A stretch of 23,753 nucleotides of DNA from assembly GCA_047620505.1 (NCBI GenBank), contig JBLHKS010000112.1, positions 1-23,753 of the forward strand, given 5' to 3'. Positions within the stretch are counted from its first letter, which is position 1. Each line of letters opens with the position of its first letter. The notes under the pieces are model-generated. The model ran no database searches. It saw nothing but the letters and a program-made list of their open reading frames with translations, and was not told the origin of the DNA. The stretch comes from JBLHKS01 sp047620505 (lineage in GTDB: Bacteria; Verrucomicrobiota; Verrucomicrobiia; Verrucomicrobiales; DEV007). Both the position numbers and the translations under genes were made by a program. This document shows, piece after piece, positions 14,594-21,788 of this stretch.

Positions 14594-15985
14594 ATGATCG
14601 CCCAGAGTTCACGCCGGAATTTCCTGACCGCATCAGGCGGGCTTGGTGGGATCGCGCTCCAGCAGCTGCTGGCTCAAGATTCGGACGCGACGCCATTTCA
14701 TTTCGCGCCAAAGGCGAAGCGCGTGATTTACCTCTTTCAATCCGGCGCGCCTTCGCAGATGGACTTGTTCGACCCCAAGCCGGGGCTGGCGAAGCTGCGC
14801 GGGACGGAGTTGCCGGAATCGATCCGCAAAGGCCAACGGCTGACGGGGATGACCTCGAAGCAGGCCTCGTTTCCCGTCGCGCCGACGAAGTTCAAGTTCG
14901 CGAAGCACGGCCATTCCGGAGCGGAGTTGAGCGAGCTTCTTCCTCACACGGCGAAAATCGCGGACGACCTCTGTTTCATCCGGACGATGCACACCGAGGC
15001 GATCAATCATGATCCGGCGATCACGTTTTTCCAGACGGGCTTCCAACTCGCAGGTCGGCCGAGCATCGGTTCCTGGCTCTCCTACGGCTTAGGAAGCGAG
15101 AACGCGAATCTGCCTGCATTTGTGGCGCTCGTGTCAGGCTCCGGCGGGCAGCCGCTCTACAACCGGCTTTGGGGGAGCGGTTTTTTGCCTTCGAAGTTTC
15201 AGGGCGTAAAATTCCGCTCTACCGGCGATCCTGTTCTTTACCTTTCGAACCCTCCCGGCGTAACCGACTCGATCCGCCGCCGAATGCTCGACGACGTCGC
15301 GAATCTCAATGGCCAGCGCTTCAAAACGTTCGGCGATCCGGAAATCCAGACGCGAATCGCGCAGTACGAGATGGCCTACCGGATGCAGTCGTCCGTGCCC
15401 GAATTAACCGATCTTTCGAACGAGCCGGACCACGTTTTCGAGCTCTACGGCGAAGACGCTCGCGAGCCAGGGACTTACGCCTACAACGCTTTGCTCGCCC
15501 GCCGAATGGCCGAGCGTGGCGTCCGTTTCATCCAGCTTTTTCACCGCGGCTGGGATCAGCACCTGAAGCTGCCGGAGAAGATCAAAGATCAAACCGAAGC
15601 CACCGACCAAGCCTCGGCCGCCCTCGTCGCCGACTTGAAACAGCGCGGCATGCTCGATGACACCCTCGTCGTCTGGGGCGGCGAATTCGGCCGAACGGTC
15701 TACTGTCAGGGCCGCCTGACCGCCGAAGACTACGGCCGCGACCACCACCCTCGGTGCTTTACGATCTGGTTAGCCGGTGGCGGAATCAAAGCTGGCATGA
15801 CCTACGGAAAGACGGACGATTTCTGCTACAACATCGCGGAAAACCCGGTTCACGTTCACGATCTGCACGCCACGATGTTGAATCGACTTGGTCTCGATCA
15901 CACGAAGCTGACGTTCAAGTTTCAGGGCCGGCACTACCGCCTGACGGATGTCCACGGCAAGCTTGTGAGTGAAATTTTGGCTTAG
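14594..15985 (+). CDS. DUF1501 family protein with Tat signal
   Basis: A 463-residue protein of the DUF1501 family, related in fold to alkaline phosphatase/sulfatase enzymes and abundant in Planctomycetota and Verrucomicrobiota. A twin-arginine signal lies at residues 6-28 (SSRRNFLTASGGLGGIALQQ), so it is exported folded. Family landmarks are VIYLFQSGAPSQMDLFDPKP, CFIRTMHTEAINHDPA, FHRGWDQH, VVWGGEFGRT and DYGRDHHPRCFTIWLAGGG. His and Asp residues in these motifs resemble metal ligands, but the reaction is unknown. It is usually coded next to a PSCyt1-DUF1549-DUF1553 protein, and no such partner is present here. Its stop is 10 bp from that of the convergent SGNH esterase. Length is in the family's normal range. 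Confidence 0.9.
   Translation: MIAQSSRRNFLTASGGLGGIALQQLLAQDSDATPFHFAPKAKRVIYLFQSGAPSQMDLFDPKPGLAKLRGTELPESIRKGQRLTGMTSKQASFPVAPTKFKFAKHGHSGAELSELLPHTAKIADDLCFIRTMHTEAINHDPAITFFQTGFQLAGRPSIGSWLSYGLGSENANLPAFVALVSGSGGQPLYNRLWGSGFLPSKFQGVKFRSTGDPVLYLSNPPGVTDSIRRRMLDDVANLNGQRFKTFGDPEIQTRIAQYEMAYRMQSSVPELTDLSNEPDHVFELYGEDAREPGTYAYNALLARRMAERGVRFIQLFHRGWDQHLKLPEKIKDQTEATDQASAALVADLKQRGMLDDTLVVWGGEFGRTVYCQGRLTAEDYGRDHHPRCFTIWLAGGGIKAGMTYGKTDDFCYNIAENPVHVHDLHATMLNRLGLDHTKLTFKFQGRHYRLTDVHGKLVSEILA
14660..14671. repeat. Palindrome CAGCAGCTGCTG, copy 9
   Basis: Exact 12-mer within the region coding for the DUF1501 Tat signal, read as L-Q-Q-L-L-A. It lies only 273 bp from copy 8, the closest pair in the window. 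Confidence 0.8.
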
Positions 15986-15995
15986 GTCCGGCTGA

Positions 15996-16790
15996 TCACT
16001 CGTTCTTCGCCGTCATCGCCCAAAAAACATCCGCGTAGCGCTGGCCAAACTGCCGATACGAATCGGCGTCGAAGTGAACTTCATCGCCCTTGTGCTTGAG
16101 ACCTTCGGCACCGACGAACGCGGTTTTCTCGATTTTCTCCGGCAGCTGCTGTTGCGCAGCGTCGACCATTTTCTTCCACTCGTCCCAGGGTCGCTCCGGC
16201 CAGTTGCCCATCGCTCCAGCGATGAACGGAACTTTCGGCGCATCCAGCTCTTTGCGGAAACGCGCGATCAGGGCGTGCAGCTTTTCCTCGTAAACCGGCG
16301 CGAGTTTCTCCTTTGAATCGGACTCGCCCTGGTGCCAGAGAATTCCCTTCAGCGTCCCAACTTCAAGGGCAGCCTTTGCCCGCGGCAGCATGTCGTCCCA
16401 GGGATGCGTTTTCGTCGACGGGTGATAGCCGCCCGGCTCCCAAGCGGCGATCGGCGACCCGCCAACGGCGCACGGAATCAGGCCGACGGTGATTTCCGGA
16501 TCTTCTTCGGCCATCAGCATTCCAAAAGTTTTCCCAAGGCCAACACCCGCAATCGACTTGTCAAAATGCATCGGATCGACCGCTGGAGCCCACTTCAAAT
16601 CCTTCGTCAGCATCAAAACGCGCGGATTCGGCTTCTTATCCTCGTCAGTGACTTTGCCGCGCCCCGCCATGTTCGATTGGCCGACGAGGAGGAAGATATG
16701 AAACTTTTCTTTTTCAGGAAGCGTGCTCGTTTCTTGAGCGCCAGCGCCAATCACGAAGGCGCACAACGTAAGTAAGATTTTGAAATTCAT
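15996..16790 (-). CDS. Secreted SGNH-type sialate O-acetylesterase/carbohydrate esterase (SASA domain)
   Basis: A 264-residue exported esterase, probably removing acetyl groups from polysaccharides. A signal peptide (MNFKILLTLCAFVIGAGAQE) precedes the SASA domain (PF03629-like). The motifs are LLVGQSNMAGRG with nucleophile Ser39, CAVGGSPIAAWEPG, WHQGESDS (about 152-159) and GDEVHFDADSYRQFG with Asp236 and His239 as the likely acid/base pair. All SGNH landmarks are intact. The frame is open upstream to 16892, but the signal peptide begins at the ATG at 16790, and the upstream codons look like antisense of the cytochrome gene. That ATG shares CATG with the likely start of the divergent cytochrome-WD40 gene. 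It converges with DUF1501. The enzyme class is sure, the substrate is not. Confidence 0.87.
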   Translation of the reverse strand: MNFKILLTLCAFVIGAGAQETSTLPEKEKFHIFLLVGQSNMAGRGKVTDEDKKPNPRVLMLTKDLKWAPAVDPMHFDKSIAGVGLGKTFGMLMAEEDPEITVGLIPCAVGGSPIAAWEPGGYHPSTKTHPWDDMLPRAKAALEVGTLKGILWHQGESDSKEKLAPVYEEKLHALIARFRKELDAPKVPFIAGAMGNWPERPWDEWKKMVDAAQQQLPEKIEKTAFVGAEGLKHKGDEVHFDADSYRQFGQRYADVFWAMTAKNE

Positions 16791-16791
16791 G
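16788..16791. promoter_or_regulatory. Shared CATG: overlapping divergent start codons
   Basis: The four bases CATG contain an ATG on each strand: minus-strand 16790-16788 for the esterase and plus-strand 16789-16791 for the cytochrome-WD40 gene. Both are supported by signal peptides starting at exactly these codons. Neither has an obvious Shine-Dalgarno sequence. The cytochrome frame also allows a TTG at 16780. Confidence 0.6.
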
Positions 16792-18267
16792 CAGACCCGA
16801 TACCACAGACTCCGGCAATTGGTCATCGCATTTCTCGTCTCAGCAGCTGCTGGCACGGGAGTGCTGGCGAAAGAGCCGCTGGTGATCCTCAAAACCGAGT
16901 GTTTCCGCTGTCACACGGAGGAAAAACGCAAGGGCGGCCTCGTGATGACTTCGCTCGAAGGCCTGCTGAAGGGCGGCGACACGGTTCCGGCTGTCGTCCC
17001 GGGCAAGCCAGACGAAAGCTTCCTTTACGAGCTTCTTCTCGCCGAGGGCGATCCTCACATGCCTCCAAAAAAGCAGCTGAAGAGCGAGGAGATCGACGCG
17101 GTGAAAAAGTGGATCACCGAAGGCGCGAAGTGGGATCAGGCGCTCCTGGATTCGATCGCGATCCCAAACGCGAACGTCAAACTCGCCACTCTGCCCGAGC
17201 GTTACACGCCGATTACGGGCCTCGAAGTTTCTCCTGATGGAACGCACCTCGCGGTCGGGCGCGGTGATTCGGTCGTCATCTGGAAGTGGTTCGAGCGGAC
17301 CGAGGGCGAGGGCGACAAGGCGACGACGATTCGCGAAATCCGCGAGGTGGCCAAGCTTTCTGGTCACCGTGATGCGCTTCAAGCGATCGCGTGGAGTCCA
17401 GATGGCAAAGCGCTCGCGACGAGCGGTTATCGGCAGATCCTGATCTGGGACGCGGAAAACTGGGAGCGCGTCGCGTTTCTCAAGGAAGGTCTGGAAGGAC
17501 GCGTGACGGCCCTGACATTCGCTCAAAACGGAATGACTCTAGTCTCAGCCGACGGCGTTACCGGATTCTCGGGCCGGCTGCAAATCTGGAACACCGCGGA
17601 CTGGACGGTTGCGAAAAAAATCGATACGGCGCACGAAGACACGATCTTCGATCTCGATGTCAGCCCGGATCAGCAGCTGCTGGCGAGCGGCAGCGCGGAC
17701 AAGCTGGTTAAACTCTGGAAAATCGGCACCTGGGAGCCGGCAGGAATTCTCGAAGCGCACACCGGCTACATTTTGACGGTTTGCTTCAGCCCGCAGAGCG
17801 ATCGGCTCGCAAGCGCGGGCGACGACGAACAGATCAAGGTCTGGGATCTGGAAACCGGCAAGCAAATCCACGGCTTTACGGACCGGCTAACAACCGGCGC
17901 GGTGACCGATTTGGTCTGGTCGACGGATCCGGCGAAGAAAGACGTTAAACCTGAGGTGAAGGAAGGCGAGGAGAAGCCAGCGCCGTTCGATTGGCTTGTC
18001 GCCGTGACTGAAGATGGTAAGCCACGGGCCTACACAGCTTTCGTGGTTCATGACGGAACTCAACGATCCGGTGGGGCGACTCCGCGGGCCTGGGCGCTGA
18101 CGGAAGGCTTCACTGGAGCGCTGACGCAGATCGCTTTCGCTGAAGGTCAGGAGCTGGTGATCGCCGGGACGGAAAATGGAGCAGTCGGCAGTTGGGATCT
18201 CAAAGGCGCGCCGAAAGAGATCATCCTTGGCGGTCCAGAAAAGAAGGAAGAAGAAGCAGCGCCGTAG
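16789..18267 (+). CDS. PSCyt1 c-type cytochrome domain fused to WD40 beta-propeller
   Basis: A 492-residue exported protein. The N-terminus RYHRLRQLVIAFLVSAAAGT is a signal peptide ending near residue 28 (VLAKEP). The planctomycete cytochrome C domain follows with a heme-binding CFRCH (Cys38, Cys41, His42), VVPGKPDESFLYELLL and PHMPPKK, whose Met is the likely second heme ligand. Residues of about 125-490 form a WD40 propeller of roughly seven blades; clear ones include AIAWSPDGKALATSGYRQIL with IWDA, DVSPDQQLLASGSADKLVKL and SPQSDRLASAGDDEQIKVWD. The fusion is common in this phylum and often sits near DUF1501 proteins; electron transfer or a structural role are both possible. ATG at 16789 is preferred over TTG at 16780 (three codons longer). 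Confidence 0.9.
   Translation: MQTRYHRLRQLVIAFLVSAAAGTGVLAKEPLVILKTECFRCHTEEKRKGGLVMTSLEGLLKGGDTVPAVVPGKPDESFLYELLLAEGDPHMPPKKQLKSEEIDAVKKWITEGAKWDQALLDSIAIPNANVKLATLPERYTPITGLEVSPDGTHLAVGRGDSVVIWKWFERTEGEGDKATTIREIREVAKLSGHRDALQAIAWSPDGKALATSGYRQILIWDAENWERVAFLKEGLEGRVTALTFAQNGMTLVSADGVTGFSGRLQIWNTADWTVAKKIDTAHEDTIFDLDVSPDQQLLASGSADKLVKLWKIGTWEPAGILEAHTGYILTVCFSPQSDRLASAGDDEQIKVWDLETGKQIHGFTDRLTTGAVTDLVWSTDPAKKDVKPEVKEGEEKPAPFDWLVAVTEDGKPRAYTAFVVHDGTQRSGGATPRAWALTEGFTGALTQIAFAEGQELVIAGTENGAVGSWDLKGAPKEIILGGPEKKEEEAAP
16841..16852. repeat. Palindrome CAGCAGCTGCTG, copy 10
   Basis: Exact 12-mer in the signal-peptide region of the cytochrome-WD40 gene (S-A-A-A-G), 52 bp after its ATG and 50 bp upstream of the divergent esterase start. 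Confidence 0.8.
17671..17682. repeat. Palindrome CAGCAGCTGCTG, copy 11
   Basis: Exact 12-mer within a WD40 blade, read as D-Q-Q-L-L-A. Confidence 0.8.
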
Positions 18268-18317
18268 TCTGGCGAGTTCGTTGAATGGACCCGAGCGGGC
18301 ATCCCGTGAATTGGGGA

Positions 18318-19862
18318 ATGCGAAAGTCATTCAATCTCCTTCTCTTCTTCCTTTCGGCGCAGCTGGCCTACGCGCTCGAGCCGAATTCGCTCTTCAGCGA
18401 TAACGTCGTCCTGCAACGCGGAATGGACGTGCCGATTTGGGGCGTCGCGGCGGCGAACGAAGAAGTTACCGTAAAATTCGCTGGCCAGACGGTCAGCGGG
18501 AAGGCGGACGCGGACGGAAAATGGCGCGTGGCACTCAAATCGCTGGAGGCGTCAGCGGAGAATCGCTCGATGACGATCAGCAGCGGCGAGAAGTCGAAAA
18601 CGATCGAGAATGTGCTCGTCGGCGATGTCTGGCTAGGCTCGGGCCAGTCGAACATGGCGGGCAGGGTTTCGAGTTACGCGAAGAACGATCCGACGCTCGC
18701 GAAACTCGTCACGGACGGTCCGTATCCGACTCTGCGGCTGCGCGGAGCCGGGAAATGGGCCGTGGCGGACGAGACTTCGATGACTGCGTTTTCGGCGATT
18801 CACTTGGCCTTCGGCGAGCGCCTTCACCGGGATTTGAAGGTTCCGATCGGCTTGATTTTCGGCGCGGTCGGTGGGACACCGAGTGGTGCCTGGATTCCTT
18901 CCGAGACTTACGAATCGAGCGAAAAGTGCAAAGCGGTCATCGCGGAATTTGCCAAAACCTGGGATCGCGATCGGGCGCAGAAGCAGGCCGAAGCAAAGCT
19001 CGCCGCCTGGGAGAAACAAGTAGCGGCGGCGAAAGCTGCTGGAGAGAAACCGCGCGGTCGCAAGCCGGGTCCGCTGTTCGAACCAGGAGCCTCAACCCGC
19101 GGCGGGAAGATCGGTGGGCTGTTCGATAATCACATTCGGCGCAACGTCGGTTTCGCGATGCGCGGTGTGCTCTGGGATCAAGGCGAGGGCGGTACGGGGA
19201 TCCTCGGACTCGATCAACACACCTCGATGAGCGAGCTGATCCGCGGCTGGCGCGATCTCTGGGGTCAGGGCGATTTTGCCTTCCTTTTCGTGCAAAAACC
19301 GAGCGGCCAGGGGAATGCGTTTTCTAACGATGATCCTATCACCCGCGAAGGCGACGCATTCAAGGCTTTGCCTGACATCACCAAAATCGGCAATGGCGAG
19401 GGACGTTTTCTCTACACCAGGCTGATGCTCGACAACGAAAATTCATGGATGGTTCCAGCGATCGATCTCGGCTCATCGATTCATCCGAAAAACAAGTGGG
19501 GCTACGGAAATCGCGCGGCACAGGTTGCTGAGCAGATGGTCTACGAAATGGACGTTCAAGCCTACGGACCGATTTACGAATCGCACAGCAGCGACGGCGC
19601 AAAGGTGACCGTTCATTTCAGCCAGGTCGGCGAAGGCCTCGCGGTTCAACACGCGGAATCGATCCAGGGATTCGCCGTAGCAGGCGAGGACGGCGTTTGG
19701 CACTGGGCTGAGGCCACGATCGACGGCAATGCGATTGTTCTTTCGAGCGAAGCCGTGCCGGCCCCGAAAGACGTTCGATATGCCTGGTCGCAGAACCGGA
19801 CTTTCGCGAATTTGTTCAACAAAGCCGGTCTTCCAGCGCTGTCCTTCTCGACGGATCAATGA
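18318..19862 (+). CDS. Secreted sialate O-acetylesterase, large type
   Basis: A 514-residue exported carbohydrate O-acetylesterase with an SGNH hydrolase core and accessory beta domains. The signal peptide is MRKSFNLLLFFLSAQLAYAL. An N-terminal beta domain follows (LFSDNVVLQRGMDVPIWGVA, about 25-45, typical of this family). The nucleophile is Ser111 in WLGSGQSNMAGR, then FGAVGGTPSGAW. The block normally QGESN reads WDQGEGG (287-292). The acid/base pair is in DLGSSIHPKNKWGYGNR (Asp383, His389). A Lys/Ala/Glu helical insertion lies at about 207-245. An upstream in-frame ATG at 18285 exists, but the signal peptide starts at 18318. The stop overlaps the metallophosphoesterase start by ATGA, so the two are probably co-expressed. 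It lies 50 bp after the cytochrome-WD40 gene. Confidence 0.88.
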   Translation: MRKSFNLLLFFLSAQLAYALEPNSLFSDNVVLQRGMDVPIWGVAAANEEVTVKFAGQTVSGKADADGKWRVALKSLEASAENRSMTISSGEKSKTIENVLVGDVWLGSGQSNMAGRVSSYAKNDPTLAKLVTDGPYPTLRLRGAGKWAVADETSMTAFSAIHLAFGERLHRDLKVPIGLIFGAVGGTPSGAWIPSETYESSEKCKAVIAEFAKTWDRDRAQKQAEAKLAAWEKQVAAAKAAGEKPRGRKPGPLFEPGASTRGGKIGGLFDNHIRRNVGFAMRGVLWDQGEGGTGILGLDQHTSMSELIRGWRDLWGQGDFAFLFVQKPSGQGNAFSNDDPITREGDAFKALPDITKIGNGEGRFLYTRLMLDNENSWMVPAIDLGSSIHPKNKWGYGNRAAQVAEQMVYEMDVQAYGPIYESHSSDGAKVTVHFSQVGEGLAVQHAESIQGFAVAGEDGVWHWAEATIDGNAIVLSSEAVPAPKDVRYAWSQNRTFANLFNKAGLPALSFSTDQ

Positions 19863-21232
19863 AGCTTCTCGCCCTCGCGCTTCCACTTGTTTTGGCGCTG
19901 GGCGTTCTGTTTCTCCGCGCGGCTGAGGAAAAAACAACGGCCCGGACGTTCAGCGTCTGGGCCAGCAGCTGCTCGCACGTTCCAGCCGACATTCGGCGTG
20001 GTCGCGAAAGTCTTGCCGAGGCGATTCGACAGTCCGAAGGTGAGAACGGGTTCGATTGGGACATCATGATCGACGCTGGCGATCTTTCGGCAAATCAAAC
20101 GCCGCCGGGCGATGCCGATGGCCAGGAACTTCAGCTTCAATATCGGGCCCTGACCAAACACCGGCGCGAGCAGGTTTACGGCGTTCAAGGCAATCACGAT
20201 GCGCCTTACTTCGATCACGGACCAGGATCGTGGTTTCGAAAGTGGGGTGATCCGCTGGGCGAATTTACGGAGTTTTCGGGCGTGGACGCAGCTCGTCGCC
20301 CATTTCCGGTCGAGGGAAATTGGGAACGCTACAGCTTTGAGGCAGGCAACCTGCTTTTCCTGATGCTCGCCGACCGGAACGACGCCCCTACCCCGGTTGG
20401 GCGTGGCCACAGCAGCGAGAAAAATCGAGGTGGCTACCCGCCGGGCGCAATCACGCGAGAGACCTTTGAATGGTGGAAGAATCAGGTGCTTGAGAATCAG
20501 GATAAGATCATCCTGACGATGCATCATCACGCGCTGCGCGACACGACGGTGGCGTCCAGCAATGGCGAGGGAAATCCCAGATACCACGGAAGTTCAGGCG
20601 GCGCGGCCGGTTCGTCCTACCTTTATTTTATCATCGAAAACGACGATCCTGATGATTTTCAGTTCACGCCCGATGCGCACGTGTTCGAGGACTTTCTCGC
20701 GGATTTCCACGAGGAGAACGGGCGTGGCGCGATTGATTTCTGGGTCGCGGGCCACACCCACGTGAAAGGGCCGGACGACGATTTTGGCAGGAAAACGATC
20801 ACTGAAAACCACTGGGGCGTGAACTTTCTCCAGGTCGCCGCGCTGACTCGCCATCACGGTGGTTCGCATCCGCTCAGTCGGCTTCTAACGTTCACGGAAA
20901 ACGAAAATGAAGCGGTCGTGAAGACCTGGCTGCATGACGGATCGTATCAAAAGCACCCAATCGGTTTTTATGAACCCGCGACTCGTAAGCTGAGCCTGCG
21001 GCATCGATTTCAAGCCCCGCCTCCGATCGAATCGATGCCGGCTTTTCCGCCGGAAACCCGTGTTTTCACAAGGGAGCGCCAGCCTGCGGCGTCGGATTCA
21101 GCCCAATTATTCCCAGCAGCTGCTGAGCCGGATTTTGCCGATCGGTGGGACGCGGAAACCGGGAAAATTCAGCTGGAAGCGCGCGAACTGGACGGGACTC
21201 AGCGAATTCGGATCGGCGCGATCGACATTTAG
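19859..21232 (+). CDS. Secreted metallophosphoesterase, ends at an in-frame TAG before its LamG tail
   Basis: A 457-residue calcineurin-like phosphoesterase with a signal peptide (MKLLALALPLVLALGVLFLR). Metal-site blocks visible are IDAGDLS (Asp75), QGNHDAPYFDHG (Asn112, His113), ILTMHHHALRD and FWVAGHTHVKGPDDDF. The first block, normally DxH, reads WASSCSH, so the usual Asp is replaced by Cys38. Between about 118 and 215 sits a region rich in Gly and aromatics. The frame continues after the TAG at 21230-21232 into a LamG-like domain without any other interruption, so the ancestral protein was probably 605 residues. Translation is likely coupled to the upstream acetylesterase by the ATGA overlap. 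Phosphodiesterase or phosphomonoesterase activity cannot be told apart. Confidence 0.82.
   Translation: MKLLALALPLVLALGVLFLRAAEEKTTARTFSVWASSCSHVPADIRRGRESLAEAIRQSEGENGFDWDIMIDAGDLSANQTPPGDADGQELQLQYRALTKHRREQVYGVQGNHDAPYFDHGPGSWFRKWGDPLGEFTEFSGVDAARRPFPVEGNWERYSFEAGNLLFLMLADRNDAPTPVGRGHSSEKNRGGYPPGAITRETFEWWKNQVLENQDKIILTMHHHALRDTTVASSNGEGNPRYHGSSGGAAGSSYLYFIIENDDPDDFQFTPDAHVFEDFLADFHEENGRGAIDFWVAGHTHVKGPDDDFGRKTITENHWGVNFLQVAALTRHHGGSHPLSRLLTFTENENEAVVKTWLHDGSYQKHPIGFYEPATRKLSLRHRFQAPPPIESMPAFPPETRVFTRERQPAASDSAQLFPAAAEPDFADRWDAETGKIQLEARELDGTQRIRIGAIDI
19964..19973. repeat. Palindrome core AGCAGCTGCT, copy 12
   Basis: Exact core in the first metal-site block of the metallophosphoesterase, read as A-S-S-C-S. 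This is the third possible reading frame of the motif, and it produces the odd Cys in that block. Confidence 0.8.
21114..21125. repeat. Palindrome CAGCAGCTGCTG, copy 13
   Basis: Exact 12-mer in the linker between the phosphoesterase and LamG parts, read as P-A-A-A-E. Confidence 0.8.
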
Positions 21233-21676
21233 GACTGGGACGCCGTCACCGTCAGCGCTGAAATCAAAACCAGTCACGATACGCCGAAAATGCGGGTGAT
21301 TTCGAAAGACCGGATCGGAACGCCGGGCGCTCTGATTCTGCAGCGGACGACACCCGGCAACTGGGTTTTCCAGGTTTGGGACGATGTCGCTAAAAAGTGG
21401 GCGCTCGCGTCCTGGCAAGGCGACTTGAGCGATGGCGAATGGCATCAGCTTGTCGGCGTAGTCGATCCGGCACGTAAGAAGGTTCAACTCTACGTCGATG
21501 GCGAGCTCCGCGCTGAAGCAGCCTGGAGCGCGGCGACGCTCGATGACTCAGACAAGGCAGATTTGGTCATCGGAGCAGATTCCGGTGAAGCGAAGTTTGG
21601 GCAAACATTTCACGGTTCGATTCGAAGCGTTCGGTTTCTCCAAGGGATCGTTGAGCAGCTGCCTACCGCAAAATGA
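21233..21676 (+). pseudogene. LamG-like (concanavalin A-like) domain, in frame after the TAG
   Basis: 147 codons in the same frame as the metallophosphoesterase, ending in TGA at 21674-21676. The translation starts DWDAVTVSAEIKTSHDTPKM and contains the LamG hallmarks WVFQVWDD, DGEWHQLVGVVDPARKKVQL, YVDGELRAEAAW and FHGSIRSVRFLQG. The strand just before the stop (GTQRIRIGAIDI) looks like the first strand of the same domain, so the TAG cuts the domain itself. There are no further stops or shifts, which suggests a recent mutation, stop-codon readthrough or a sequence error. An internal ATG at 21290 would yield only an incomplete domain. Confidence 0.75.
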
Positions 21677-21704
21677 TATCCTAAGCTCAATGGAATCTTC
21701 ATCG

Positions 21705-21725
21705 TCCGGATTTTCCCAATCCGGA
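21705..21725. repeat. Small hairpin TCCGGATT-AATCCGGA downstream of the LamG tail
   Basis: An 8-bp perfect stem with a 5-base loop, 28 bp after the TGA. It has no T-run, so it is a poor intrinsic terminator. Its stem core CCGGATT/AATCCGG is the same as in the middle arms of the 202-bp element that follows, so it may be a decayed single unit. Confidence 0.5.
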
Positions 21726-21788
21726 AATTCCTGTGGAACCGCTCCGTCCTGAGTTTTACCGTTTTAACCACATCTCTGGTCACGGACT

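Noticed and set aside
16791..16892. 34-residue N-terminal extension of the small esterase
   Set aside because: It would place residues before a good signal peptide and is antisense to the cytochrome signal and heme region.
2850..17400. Frequent CGATCG/GCGATCGC-like strings that recall HIP1
   Set aside because: They are common, but GATC-rich codons (Asp-Arg, Ile-Ala) explain many, and they are far less striking than the AGCAGCTGCT motif; I did not count them.
19175..19195. QGEGG instead of QGESN in the large acetylesterase as a sign of inactivation
   Set aside because: The nucleophile Ser and the Asp/His pair are present; this block varies in the family.
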